NCBI GenBank assembly: GCA_963779765.1
Contig: CAVZZP010000001.1
Location: 496,001-560,000 of the forward strand
DNA from: Silicimonas sp963779765
GTDB taxonomy: Bacteria; Pseudomonadota; Alphaproteobacteria; Rhodobacterales; Rhodobacteraceae
Direction of reading: 5' to 3'
Length of the DNA: 64,000 nucleotides
Shown: positions 16,091 through 24,839 of the stretch, piece by piece
Layout: each line of letters begins with the position of its first letter
Position numbering within the stretch: position 1 is the first letter of the stretch
The notes under the pieces: model-generated
Seen by the model: the letters and a program-made list of their open reading frames with translations, nothing else
Told to the model about the DNA's origin: nothing
Database searches by the model: none
Made by a program: the position numbers and the translations under genes

Positions 16091-17753
16091 TCAGCTTGAC
16101 ACCTGCTCCCGCAGCACCTGGACAGTTACCGAAACCAGCAGGTAGATCGCCCCGAAGATCAGAAGCGCGATCAGCGTGTTCTCGAAGACCTTGGGATACG
16201 TCGCCTCATCCGGCGCGACGGGGCTGACGCCGATCGACAGGAAACGGACCTGCCGGTTCGCCTCGATCCGGGCGGCTTCGAGCTGCTGGAGAAATTCCTG
16301 CATCATCATGGTCCGCGTCTCGAGTTCGACTTCGGCCATCCGCAGGCGCGACGTCATCGAGGCAAGCGAACCCTGCGTCGTGCCCTGCTGCGTCAGTTGT
16401 GAGCGAAGGTCGGCGATCAGCGTCTCGAGCCGTTCTATGTCTCCCTCGGCGCCGGCGACGCGGGCTTGGTTCGGACGCGCGTTGTCCATGAGCTGGCTCA
16501 GTTGCAGACGTTTCTCGGTCAACTGGGTTTCGAGAGCGCTTACCTGCGCCATCACGCCCGCCGTTTCGGACTGCGGGTCGACGACGCCCATCTGCTCCTG
16601 AAGGGTCAGGACCTTTTCCTGCGCCTCGAGCATCTTGCGGTCGGCATCCTCGAACGTCTCGTTCGCGCCGCGCATCTGGTCGGCGCGCTTGCGCTCGGTG
16701 ATCTGGTCGACGCGTTCCTCGGAATAGCCGATCAGCGCTTCCGAAAAGACGCGGCTCATATCGGGCGTAAGGGCCGAAACTTCCATGCGAAGCACGCCTT
16801 CCGTCGGGTCGTATCCGACCTTCACGTGCTTCTGGTAATGCTTGTAGAGCGCCTCGTTCGTCGCGTCTGGCATGACGCGCTGAAGAGAGTCCACCGAGGG
16901 ATCGCTGAAGTGCTCGCGATAGCCATACTCGCTGTCGAGTCGTTGCAGCGCCCCGCGCGACGTCAGGTAGTCCTGCACCAGGATCGAATCCTGGCTCGTC
17001 GCCATCGCCGTGCCGCCGAGTAGGCCGCCTGTGCCGGACGTGACCTCGGCCTGCTGTACGATGAACTCGGACTTGGTCGCGTAGCTGGGCGTCGCGAGAT
17101 AAGCGAAGTAATAGCCGCAGATCATCGTCGGAAGGAACACGAACAGCGTCAGGCGCAGGCCGAGAAGCGCCAGTTTGCGCCGGCGGCGACGGATGATGTC
17201 GCGCTGGATGCGCTCGATCTCGTGCAGGTTGGCCGGACCCGAGCCGCCTGGGATGTGCTCGCCCGGCAGGTTCCGCTTCGGGTCGACCGTCTGAGGCAGG
17301 CCGGCCCGGCGCGGCGCGTCGCCCGGCTGCGCGGGTTGGACCTGCTGACCTTGGGGCTGGCCCTGTCCGGCTGCGGCCGCCGGGGCGGCGGCGTCCGACG
17401 CGTCGCGAGCGTGGACGAGTTCGATCATGTTCGCGCGGTCGAAGGGGTCGATGCCCCTCTCGCGCAAGAGACGCACGGCGTCGAAGTCCGATGACGGCGT
17501 CATCCCGTGTTTCTGCGCCAGGCGTCTCGCCATGCGAAGCTGGCGCCCGGTCAGACCCTCGCGTCGGATTCTGCGAGATCGACGTCTCGGAAACGGCATC
17601 GGTGTCGGCCTTGGCCGAGCCAGGAAACGCCATGTCGCCGAAGCCGTCCTCGGAGTTGCCGGGGAGCGAACGATCTTCGCCGCCCTCGGTGCCCGGGGCG
17701 CGCCCGGAACTGCGACGGATACGGAACTTAGGCGCTTTGGGGTTGGTAGTCAT
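16091..17753 (-). pseudogene. Capsule polysaccharide export inner-membrane protein (KpsE/CtrB/BexC type) with frameshift near 17570
   Basis: This family spans the inner membrane and periplasm and links the KpsMT-type ABC exporter to the outer-membrane channel. From ATG 17753 the N-terminus reads MTTNPKAPKFRIRRSSGRAP, then a low-complexity stretch to ETSISQ. The conserved continuation (IRREGLTGRQLRMARRLAQK, then SDFDAVRLLRERGIDPF) lies in the next frame. One extra base in CAGAATCC, at about 17569-17570, would join them as Q-I-R-R-E. The remainder has a proline/glutamine-rich linker, a transmembrane helix (LALLGLRLTLFVFLPTMICG), a long periplasmic coiled coil and a C-terminal helix. It overlaps the upstream kpsT-like gene by 26 bases. 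Confidence 0.88.
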
Positions 17754-18390
17754 AGACTGCTTTCGCCTCTTCAAGCGTGTCGAACATAAGCATCCGTCCA
17801 TGTCGCAGGACGGCTGCCGTCTTACAGAATTTCTCGAGCGTGGTCGCCTGGTGAGACACGATTATCACCGTGGACGTCTTCAGTCGTTCGTAGAGGATCT
17901 GGCCTGCCTTCCGATTGAACTCGGCGTCGGTCGTCGCCGGCATCCCCTCGTCGATCAGATAGAAGTCGAAATCGAGCGCAAGGAGCAGCGAGAACGAGAA
18001 CCGCGAGGCCATGCCGGCACTGTAGGTCCCGACGGGCATGTCGAAATATTCTTCCAGTCCGCAGACCCAGCGGCAGAACGCCTCCAGATAGTCCGGGTCC
18101 TTGTCGTAGATTCGCGCGATGAACCGGCAGTTCTCCATTGCCGACAGGCGCGGCACGAGGCCGCCCATGTGGCCGAGTGGAAACGAGATTCGCGACCGGC
18201 GGACGATCTCGCCCTCGTCCGGTTTTTCCAGTCCCGCCATCATGTTGACGACCGTCGTCTTGCCGGTGCCGTTCGGCGCGAGGATGCCAAGCGACTTCCC
18301 GCGTTCGACGCGAAAGGACGCCCGGTCAAGGATCACCTTGCGCCGTTCGCCAGTCCAGAAGGACTTCGAGACGTTCCGAAACTCGATCAT
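17728..18390 (-). CDS. kpsT: Capsule polysaccharide ABC transporter ATP-binding protein (KpsT type)
   Basis: Powers export of capsular polysaccharide across the inner membrane together with a KpsM permease. The protein has 220 residues starting MIEFRNVSKSFWTGERRKVI. Walker A is APNGTGKTT, with Ala-Pro where KpsT proteins often have Gly-Arg. The signature region is TYSAGMASRFSFSLLLAL, Walker B is FDFYLIDEG and the switch His is in IIVSHQ. Start 18390 is supported by homology; longer in-frame starts are not family-like. No KpsM permease gene lies in this window. The 3' end overlaps the export-protein gene by 26 bases. Confidence 0.9.
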   Translation of the reverse strand: MIEFRNVSKSFWTGERRKVILDRASFRVERGKSLGILAPNGTGKTTVVNMMAGLEKPDEGEIVRRSRISFPLGHMGGLVPRLSAMENCRFIARIYDKDPDYLEAFCRWVCGLEEYFDMPVGTYSAGMASRFSFSLLLALDFDFYLIDEGMPATTDAEFNRKAGQILYERLKTSTVIIVSHQATTLEKFCKTAAVLRHGRMLMFDTLEEAKAVYDYQPQSA

Positions 18391-18549
18391 GCGGACATGC
18401 TGCCTGACGTGCCGTATTGCGCCTTGGGGCCGGTTTGTTCCGACCTTAGCCGAAAATTGTGCGAATGTGTGGCGTTTTGCCAATTAATTCGCGGGTGTTC
18501 CAGCGCGGAATCCGACCGCTGGCGGCAATCAGCGGCCCTTGGCCATCGG

Positions 18550-18587
18550 GACGGGCGAACCGGCGAGGCTCCGCCGGTTCGTCCGTC
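18550..18587 (-). terminator. Long hairpin after nhaA
   Basis: A 16-bp stem, GACGGGCGAACCGGCG (18550-18565) with CGCCGGTTCGTCCGTC (18572-18587), with one G-T wobble and a 6-base loop, directly after the nhaA stop. It lacks a T-run. The gap 18391-18591 otherwise holds only the kpsT leader. Confidence 0.65.
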
Positions 18588-18591
18588 GCCG

Positions 18592-19857
18592 TCAGTTCTC
18601 CTGCTTCTGCACGCGCGTGAGTTTGCCCGCGACAAGAGCGAGCGCAGCGGCAAAGAAGCTGAAGAGCGCGCCCATCTTCGCCGCATCCTGCACCGGACCG
18701 GCATCGAAGGCGACCGAGGCGATGAAGAGCGACACGGTAAAGCCGACGGCGGCGACGCAGCCCACGACGAAGAGGTCGATGGTCCGCATCCCCTTGGGCA
18801 ACCCGAGGCCCAGCGGTCCTGCCGCGATCCAGCCGAACAGCAGAACCCCCGCGGGCTTGCCTACGATCAGGCCCAGAAGGACAAGCCAGGTCGGCGACCC
18901 GATGGACGAGAACTCGACGCCCGCGTTCAGAAGACCGAAGAAGAACAGGACAACCTCGACCGGGTGCTTCAGCAGGTGCTCGGCGTGGTTCAGAAGGTCG
19001 GTGAGATACTGCTCGGCCTCCGAGAAGATGCCGAAGGCGCGGTCTGCGTGCGGCATCGTCGGCACGATCGGCAGAAGACCCAGCGCGGGGTGAAGACCCG
19101 CCTCCTGAAAGCCGAACCAGCTCAGTGCGCCCGCGATCAGGTAGGGCCAGAACGACAAGGTCTCCCGCACCCATGTAGACCGGCGCCGATGCTGATCGCC
19201 GGCATCGAGCTTGCGCGGCAGCCAGTTGAACAGGACGAAAACGCCCACCGCTGACGCCAGCGACAACAAAAGCCACTCCGGTGCCAGGTCGCCCGAGGGA
19301 TAGAAGATCGCCAGGATGATGAGACCCGCCGCGTCGTCCGCGATGGCGAGAAGAAGAAGGAACCGCACGGCCGGGTGCCCGCCTCCAAAGACCATGCGGC
19401 CCACGAGATAGGAAAACGCAATGTCCGTCGCCGTGGGGATCGCCCAGCCGTTCTTGACGGCCTCATAGGTATCCGACCCCAGGAATGCGGCCAGGCCCAG
19501 GTACACCGAGATCGGTCCGACCATGCCTCCCAGCGTCGCGAAGAGAGGCGTCGCCGCCTTCTTGCCCCGCAGCGAACCGTCCCTGAGGATGATCGCCTCC
19601 CAGACTTCCTTTGCGGCGATGGCGAAGAAGAACGCCATCAGCACATCGTTCACGAGGTAGTGGAGCGTCAGTGACCGGTAGTCGACCTGACCCGCAGCGT
19701 CGTAGTGCGCGTGACCGACGATGAAGTCGTGGATCAGCTCGAACTCGACGAAGTGGTGATAGCTCTCGGCATCGACGTTCGCCCATACCAGCGCGATCAA
19801 AGCTCCTGCGATCAGCAGAAGCGAGTAATTGGTCACGAAGTTCCAGACGCGATACAT
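18592..19857 (-). CDS. nhaA: Na+/H+ antiporter NhaA
   Basis: Exchanges sodium for protons across the inner membrane for pH and salt homeostasis. The protein has 421 residues starting MYRVWNFVTNYSLLLIAGA at ATG 19857, with GGGAGGGTGGC upstream. The key paired aspartates are in LLAIADDAAGLIILA. Other family elements are WAIPTATDIAFSYLVGR, FLLVND-like HYLVNDVLMAFFF, and GLLNAGVEFSS. About 12 helices. Consistent with a marine or saline habitat. Confidence 0.95.
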   Translation of the reverse strand: MYRVWNFVTNYSLLLIAGALIALVWANVDAESYHHFVEFELIHDFIVGHAHYDAAGQVDYRSLTLHYLVNDVLMAFFFAIAAKEVWEAIILRDGSLRGKKAATPLFATLGGMVGPISVYLGLAAFLGSDTYEAVKNGWAIPTATDIAFSYLVGRMVFGGGHPAVRFLLLLAIADDAAGLIILAIFYPSGDLAPEWLLLSLASAVGVFVLFNWLPRKLDAGDQHRRRSTWVRETLSFWPYLIAGALSWFGFQEAGLHPALGLLPIVPTMPHADRAFGIFSEAEQYLTDLLNHAEHLLKHPVEVVLFFFGLLNAGVEFSSIGSPTWLVLLGLIVGKPAGVLLFGWIAAGPLGLGLPKGMRTIDLFVVGCVAAVGFTVSLFIASVAFDAGPVQDAAKMGALFSFFAAALALVAGKLTRVQKQEN

Positions 19858-19922
19858 GCCACCCTCCCGAAAAGTTTCGAAAGGGAATAGTTTCGCGTCC
19901 GGCTCGCATCGACTAAAACGGC

Positions 19923-20978
19923 TCAGGCCGCGACGATACCCCACAGGAGTCCGGCCACGATCGAGCCCGATACGGCGATCCCCAGGTAGGCCGCGAAAAC
20001 GCGCGGCTTGACCAGCGCCCAGACCGCGATGGCGGCGGGAATGCAGCTTACCCCGCCCGCAAGGACGAAGGACATCGCGGCGCCGGGCGCCATGCCCTGG
20101 TGGAGCAAAGCATCGACCAGCGGCACCGCAGCGTAGCCGTTGAGGTAGGCCGGCGCGCCGATCAGCGCTCCAAGGACCACCGGCCAGACGCCGGTGCCGC
20201 CCAGAAGACCCGCAACCGATTCCGCCGGAACCCAGGCCAGCATCAGAGCCTCGACCATGTAGGCCAACAGAAGCCACTTGCCGAGGAAGAGCGCGTTGTC
20301 GACGGCGGTCGAGCGGAACGTTTCGCGGCGATCCGCCTCGCGCCAGAAGGCCCAGGTCACCTCGCCCTTGAACGCGGCGGGCTTCGATCCGCCGCAGCAC
20401 GATCCGCAAGCGGGCTTCGGCGCGACCTTGAGCGGGTTCGCGAAGACGGGGGACGTCGCGAAAGCGCGAACGACCATGCCGCCCGAAAGACCAAGCGCCA
20501 CCGCCGCGACGGTCTTTCCGATGGCGAACGGCAGCCCAAGCGTGCCGGCCGTCACGAGGAACATCGCCGGGTCCATCAGCGGCGAGGCAAGCCAGAACGC
20601 CATCACCGCCGACAAGGGCGCGCCGACCGCCAGCATCGCGGCGATGAACGGGATGACCTCGCACGAGCAGAACGGCGACAGACCGCCCAGAAGGGCCGCA
20701 ACCACGATCATGCGTGTCTCGCGTCCCTCGAAGGCGCGGGCAAGCAGGACTTCGGCGCCCGTCGCTTTCAGCCAGGCGACGGCGAGAACGGCAAAGAGAA
20801 GGAAAGGCGCCGTGTGAAGAAGCGCGGTCAAAGCGAAGCGCACCGTCTCGACCGCCTGCGCCGGGTCGATGAAGGCGACAGCGAGCGGCAGGAGAGCGGC
20901 AAAAACCCAGACCCGGTCGATCTTGAGCCTCGGCCCGCCCGAATGCGCGGGTCCCTGCGGGTGCGAGACATCAGCCAT
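19923..20978 (-). CDS. ArsP/DUF318-type permease
   Basis: A 351-residue membrane protein with about 8-10 helices. The family signature LSPFCSCEVIPFIAAML and a later paired AGGVSCIPA element are present. A cytosolic loop carries ACGSCCGGSK (about 187-196), a likely metal or metalloid site. Characterised ArsP proteins export trivalent organoarsenicals; the substrate here is not shown. It overlaps the ArsR-type regulator by 8 bases, so the pair forms a metal-responsive operon. Confidence 0.85.
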   Translation of the reverse strand: MADVSHPQGPAHSGGPRLKIDRVWVFAALLPLAVAFIDPAQAVETVRFALTALLHTAPFLLFAVLAVAWLKATGAEVLLARAFEGRETRMIVVAALLGGLSPFCSCEVIPFIAAMLAVGAPLSAVMAFWLASPLMDPAMFLVTAGTLGLPFAIGKTVAAVALGLSGGMVVRAFATSPVFANPLKVAPKPACGSCCGGSKPAAFKGEVTWAFWREADRRETFRSTAVDNALFLGKWLLLAYMVEALMLAWVPAESVAGLLGGTGVWPVVLGALIGAPAYLNGYAAVPLVDALLHQGMAPGAAMSFVLAGGVSCIPAAIAVWALVKPRVFAAYLGIAVSGSIVAGLLWGIVAA

Positions 20979-21315
20979 GACGGTGATCCTTGTGGGGATG
21001 GCTGCTGTCGGCGCAGCAGTCGGTCAGCAGGAACTCGGACAGCGACTTCATCCGCGCATAGGCGGCGGCGATGCAGATGATACGCCTGCCCTCGCGCACC
21101 TGCCGCACGAGGTCGGCCGCCGAGAGTATCTTCATGTGATGCGTCAGCGTCGACCCGGTCACGCCGGACCGCGCCCCAAGCTCACCGATGGACAAACCGT
21201 CCGGGCCCGCCCGAACAAGCGTTCTCAGGACACCAAGCCTCTGCTCGGACCCGAGAGCGGCAAAGGTCGATGCGGCTTCGGCAAGTGTGCTGTCGTCTGT
21301 CGGCGTCATATCCAT
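20971..21315 (-). CDS. ArsR-family metal-responsive repressor
   Basis: A 114-residue protein with a winged HTH (SIGELGARSGVTGSTLTHHMKIL, shown at about 42-64, split by length) and an extended tail LTDCCAD-SSHPHKDHRHG. The CC pair and the His-rich end are candidate metal ligands; no CxC of the classical ArsR alpha-3 type is seen in helix 3. First gene of the two-gene operon with the permease, and divergent from the UDG-like gene. Confidence 0.87.
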   Translation of the reverse strand: MDMTPTDDSTLAEAASTFAALGSEQRLGVLRTLVRAGPDGLSIGELGARSGVTGSTLTHHMKILSAADLVRQVREGRRIICIAAAYARMKSLSEFLLTDCCADSSHPHKDHRHG

Positions 21316-21325
21316 GCTTCGATAC

Positions 21326-21342
21326 TTCTAGAAACATAGAAA
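21326..21342. promoter_or_regulatory. Candidate operator in the arsR/UDG divergent gap
   Basis: An AT-rich stretch holding the palindrome TTCTAGAA (21326-21333). On the minus strand TTTCTA occurs twice in tandem eight bases apart. Its place 11 bases upstream of the arsR start fits autorepression by the ArsR protein; this is inference from position and symmetry. Confidence 0.4.
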
Positions 21343-21387
21343 CGAGTCAAGGTGGAAATCCGCGTCGGCCGCCTCTACATGCGCGAC

Positions 21388-21984
21388 ATGAGTTTCTCCC
21401 GTCTCGCCACCGACATCTCGGCCTGCCGCCTCTGCGCCGACCGCTTCGCCGCGACGGCGACCGCGCATCAGCCGCGCCCCGTGGTCTGGTTCGGCCCCGA
21501 CGCCCCGATCCTCGTCGCGAGCCAGGCGCCGGGCCTGCGCGTCCACGAAGCGCAGAAGCCGTTCTGGGACCGTTCCGGCGTGCGGCTGCGCGACTGGATG
21601 GGCGTTGACGAGGACACGTTCTACGACCGCACGAAGGTCGCAATCGTGCCGATGGCCTTCTGCTTTCCGGGTTACGACGCAGCCGGCTCCGACCTGCCTC
21701 CGCCCCGCATCTGCGCCGCGACCTGGCGCGCACGGATCGTCGAGGCCATGCCGCGCTTCCGCCTCGCCCTGCTGATCGGCGGCTATGCCCAGACCTGGCA
21801 CCTTGGGGCGGCGGCGAAGGGCGGCGTCACGCGCACCGTCTCGCGCTGGCGCGATTTCCTGCCCGAAGCGATCCCCCTGCCCCATCCCTCATGGCGCAAC
21901 ACAGGCTGGATCAACCGCAACCCCTGGTTCGAGACCGAACTTCTACCCGTTCTCCGCACCCGCGTGTCCGAGGCGCTGGCATGA
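21388..21984 (+). CDS. Uracil-DNA glycosylase-superfamily protein
   Basis: The protein has 198 residues from ATG 21388 (MSFSRLATDISACRLCADRF). ATG 21379 or GTG 21352 are also possible, and none has a clear ribosome site. The C-x2-C pair near the start recalls family 4/5 UDG clusters, but the remaining cysteines do not form an obvious set. The motif QAPGLRVHEAQKPFWDRSG corresponds to the active-site GEAPG loop, and PLPHPSWRN to the HPS loop. Members with this HPSWRN ending are annotated as UDG-family proteins of unproven activity. The stop overlaps the next gene by 4 bases. Confidence 0.8.
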   Translation: MSFSRLATDISACRLCADRFAATATAHQPRPVVWFGPDAPILVASQAPGLRVHEAQKPFWDRSGVRLRDWMGVDEDTFYDRTKVAIVPMAFCFPGYDAAGSDLPPPRICAATWRARIVEAMPRFRLALLIGGYAQTWHLGAAAKGGVTRTVSRWRDFLPEAIPLPHPSWRNTGWINRNPWFETELLPVLRTRVSEALA

Positions 21985-22754
21985 CCCCGCTCGACCGCGC
22001 GCACGCCGAGATGGATGCGGCCCCCGCCGACGACGCGGCGCGGCTGCGATTCTTCGCACAACTCGCCGACGCCGAACTTGTCCTCATGATCGAAAGCGAC
22101 GGCGGCGGCCCCGTGGTGCCCAAACTCTTCGACACCGAGGAGGGCACCTTCGTTCTGGCCTTCGACGGCGAAGACCGGCTGGCGGCCTTTGCCGGAGGCC
22201 CGGCGCCCTATGCCGCCCTGCCCGGCCGCGCGCTGGCGGCGATGCTGTCTGGCCGCGCCATCGGCATCGGCCTCAACCTCGAGGTCGCGCCCTCCGCCAT
22301 CCTGATCCCGCCCGAGGCGCTGGCCTGGCTGACCGATACGCTTGGCATAGCGCCCTCCGAGGTGGTGGCGACGCCGACCGAATACCTCCCGCCGTCCGGT
22401 CTGCCCGAGACGCTTCTGAAATCCCTCGACGCGCGGCTCGCGGCGGCCGGAGGCCTTGCCGAAGCGGCGTGGCTCGTCGCGGTCCGCTATCGCGGCGGCC
22501 GGCGCGGGCACCTTCTGGCAATCGTAGATGCGCGCGACGGTGCCGAACCCGCCATCGCACGCGCAGTACGCGAGGCGCTCGTCTTCTCGGACCTCGCGGC
22601 GGGCGAACTGGACGTCACCTTCCTGTCTCCCGATGCCCCCGCACTTGCGCGGCTCAAACGCGTCGGCCTGCGGTTCGATCTGCCCAAGGTCGCGCCGCCG
22701 GAGCCGCCGCGCGCACCGGGCATGGACCCGAACAGGCCGCCCAAGCTTCGCTGA
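21981..22754 (+). CDS. SseB-family protein
   Basis: A 257-residue soluble protein starting MTPLDRAHAEMDAAPADDAA. The N-terminal SseB-like domain (about 1-130) shows VPKLFDTEEGTFVLAFDGEDRL, with G-x-ALA-ML and an I-GLNLEVAPSAILIPPEAL strand-turn motif. A C-terminal SseB_C-like half follows, ending in a proline-rich tail. The family function is poorly defined in bacteria outside type III secretion. It is coupled to the UDG-like gene by an ATGA overlap. Confidence 0.75.
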   Translation: MTPLDRAHAEMDAAPADDAARLRFFAQLADAELVLMIESDGGGPVVPKLFDTEEGTFVLAFDGEDRLAAFAGGPAPYAALPGRALAAMLSGRAIGIGLNLEVAPSAILIPPEALAWLTDTLGIAPSEVVATPTEYLPPSGLPETLLKSLDARLAAAGGLAEAAWLVAVRYRGGRRGHLLAIVDARDGAEPAIARAVREALVFSDLAAGELDVTFLSPDAPALARLKRVGLRFDLPKVAPPEPPRAPGMDPNRPPKLR

Positions 22755-22758
22755 TCGG

Positions 22759-23697
22759 TCAGTATCCCCGCGCGCGGTCGACGAGGTGCAGGAACGGCTC
22801 GCCCGCCTCGCCCCGCCGGATGTTCTCGGCGATCACGCGCGCCGCGCTCCCGGGACGGGTCGCCGAGGCGATGTGAGGCGTCACCGTCACGCGCGGATGG
22901 GCCCAGAACGGATGCGCCTCGGGCAGTGGCTCAGTCCGGAAGACGTCCAGTGTCGCATGACCGACGCGACCGGCATCGAGCGCCGCGAGAAGATCATCGT
23001 CCACGATCAGCGGTCCCCGTCCGGGGTTCACGATCACCGCGCCATCGGGCAGACGCGACAGGCGCGAAGCGTCAAGCAGATCCCTCGTCCCGTCCGTCAA
23101 CGGCAACAGCAAGACGAGGATCTCGGCGCGCCGCAGCGCCTCGGCAAGCCCCTCGTCCCCCGACAGGCACGACACCCCGGCAACGTCCTTCGCCGACCGG
23201 CTCCAGCCCGTGACCTCAAAGTTCAGCGCAGCCAGCGCCTCGGCCACGGCACGTCCGAGTTCGCCCAAGCCCAGCACCGTCACACCCCGCTCGCGCGCAA
23301 GAGACGGAACGACCGGATCCCAAACCGCATCGGTGCGGAGGATGTCGCGATCCATGCCCAGGTGATGCCGCAGCACATGGCCGACGCACCATTCGACCAT
23401 CCCTTCGGTCAGCCCGGGATCGACCATCCGCGCCAACGGCTGCGTCAGCGTTTCATTGCCCACGATGCCCTCGACCCCTGCCCAGAGGTTCAGGACCGCC
23501 TTCGCCCCGGTGAACGGCGTGAAGTCCTTCAGCCGCGACGAGGGCGCGTAGACGATATAGTCGACTGTCTCCGGATCGTCCGGGGCAAGAGCGTGCTCGA
23601 TGGTGGCGTCGACGCCCGCATCGGCGATGGCGGCAGGCAGCACGTCGCGATAGTCCTCCCAGTCGCTCCGGGGGGCGGAAAAGAGAATGCGGGTCAT
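22759..23697 (-). CDS. D-2-hydroxyacid dehydrogenase, glyoxylate/hydroxypyruvate reductase type
   Basis: NAD(P)H-dependent reductase of 312 residues. The Rossmann motif is VLGLGELGRAVAEAL (about 141-155), the catalytic Arg is in the NLWAGVEG/NPGRGPLIV region, and the catalytic His is in TPHIASATRPGS near the C-terminus, as in GhrA-like enzymes. The substrate is not fixed by sequence. Start ATG 23697 overlaps the rodA stop by 4 bases, making it the last gene of the mre-rod operon, which is an unusual partner. Confidence 0.87.
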   Translation of the reverse strand: MTRILFSAPRSDWEDYRDVLPAAIADAGVDATIEHALAPDDPETVDYIVYAPSSRLKDFTPFTGAKAVLNLWAGVEGIVGNETLTQPLARMVDPGLTEGMVEWCVGHVLRHHLGMDRDILRTDAVWDPVVPSLARERGVTVLGLGELGRAVAEALAALNFEVTGWSRSAKDVAGVSCLSGDEGLAEALRRAEILVLLLPLTDGTRDLLDASRLSRLPDGAVIVNPGRGPLIVDDDLLAALDAGRVGHATLDVFRTEPLPEAHPFWAHPRVTVTPHIASATRPGSAARVIAENIRRGEAGEPFLHLVDRARGY

Positions 23698-24839
23698 CGG
23701 CTCCGGGATCGGTGAATATGGGCGGACTGGACAAGCCCGAAGGCAGCGAGAAGGACCAGCATCGCGGACCCGCCGTAGCTGACCAGCGGCAGCGGCACGC
23801 CCACGACCGGGGCCAGTCCCATGACCATCGACATGTTGACGCCGAAGAAGAGGAACAGCGTCGCCCCCATTCCAAGCGTCAGAAGCGAACCGAAGCGGTC
23901 CTTGTTCTGCACCGCCGAAAGCACGCAGAACAGCACGACGAGGCCGTAAAGCGACAGAAGTGAGATGCCTCCCAGAAAACCGAACTCCTCGGCCAGCGTG
24001 GTGAAGATGAAGTCGGTGTGCTTCTCGGGCAGGAAGTTCAGCCGCGACTGCGTGCCCTGCATGTAGCCCTTGCCGCCCCACCCGCCGGACCCGAGCGCGA
24101 TCATCGCCTGCGTGATGTGATAGCCGGCCCCTAACGGATCGGTCGACGGGTCGAGGAACGTGTCGATCCGCTTGAACTGGTAGTCCTTGATCAACTGCCA
24201 GTCCGTCCCGCGCGAGGCGAAGACGGTATAGACAAGCCCTACGCCCGCCCCGGCTACCGCGATGAAATAGAGCCACGACACGCCGGCGCAGAACATGACG
24301 ATGCCACCGCCCGCGATCAAAAGGATCGCGGTTCCCAGATCCGGCTGCTCCAGGACCAGGGCCGTCGGCAGCAGAATCAGCACGAGGGGCGGAATGATCC
24401 AGAACGGCCGCGACACCTTGTTCAGCGGCAGCCAGTCATAATAGGCCGCCAGAACCATCACGAGCGTGATCTTCATCAACTCGGACGGCTGAAGCCGGAT
24501 GAACCCCAGGTCGATCCAGCGCTGCGCTCCCATGCCCACGAAGCCCATGACCTCGACGAGGACAAGAAGGCCTAGAGCGACCAGGTAGGCCAAGGGCGAG
24601 ATCGAGCGCCAGAACCAGATCGGGACGAGACCGATCAACAGCATCGCGACCATGCCGACCGCGAAACGCTTCATCTGCGGCTCGGCCCACCTCGACAGGT
24701 CGCCGCCCGCCACGGAGTAGAGCATCAGGAATCCGACGCAGGCGATCGCCGTCAGCAAAAGGACGATGGCCCAGTTGGCATAGAGGATCTTGCGCGCGCC
24801 CGTCGGGACGCTCTGGACCTTGCTCTCGAGGTAGGTCAT
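23694..24839 (-). CDS. rodA: Rod-shape glycosyltransferase RodA
   Basis: SEDS-family peptidoglycan glycosyltransferase of the elongasome. The protein has 381 residues and about 10 helices. Motifs include WIDLGFIRLQPSELMKI, LEQPDLGTA, AMIALGSGGWGGKGYMQGTQ and FTTLAEEFGFLGG. It overlaps mrdA by 4 bases and partners with that PBP2 in lateral wall synthesis. Confidence 0.97.
   Translation of the reverse strand: MTYLESKVQSVPTGARKILYANWAIVLLLTAIACVGFLMLYSVAGGDLSRWAEPQMKRFAVGMVAMLLIGLVPIWFWRSISPLAYLVALGLLVLVEVMGFVGMGAQRWIDLGFIRLQPSELMKITLVMVLAAYYDWLPLNKVSRPFWIIPPLVLILLPTALVLEQPDLGTAILLIAGGGIVMFCAGVSWLYFIAVAGAGVGLVYTVFASRGTDWQLIKDYQFKRIDTFLDPSTDPLGAGYHITQAMIALGSGGWGGKGYMQGTQSRLNFLPEKHTDFIFTTLAEEFGFLGGISLLSLYGLVVLFCVLSAVQNKDRFGSLLTLGMGATLFLFFGVNMSMVMGLAPVVGVPLPLVSYGGSAMLVLLAAFGLVQSAHIHRSRSR

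Noticed and set aside
19858..20664. N-terminal extension of the NhaA frame by about 269 codons
   Set aside because: The extension lies inside the ArsP-type permease gene in another frame and has no family-like sequence. The NhaA start at 19857 has a ribosome site.
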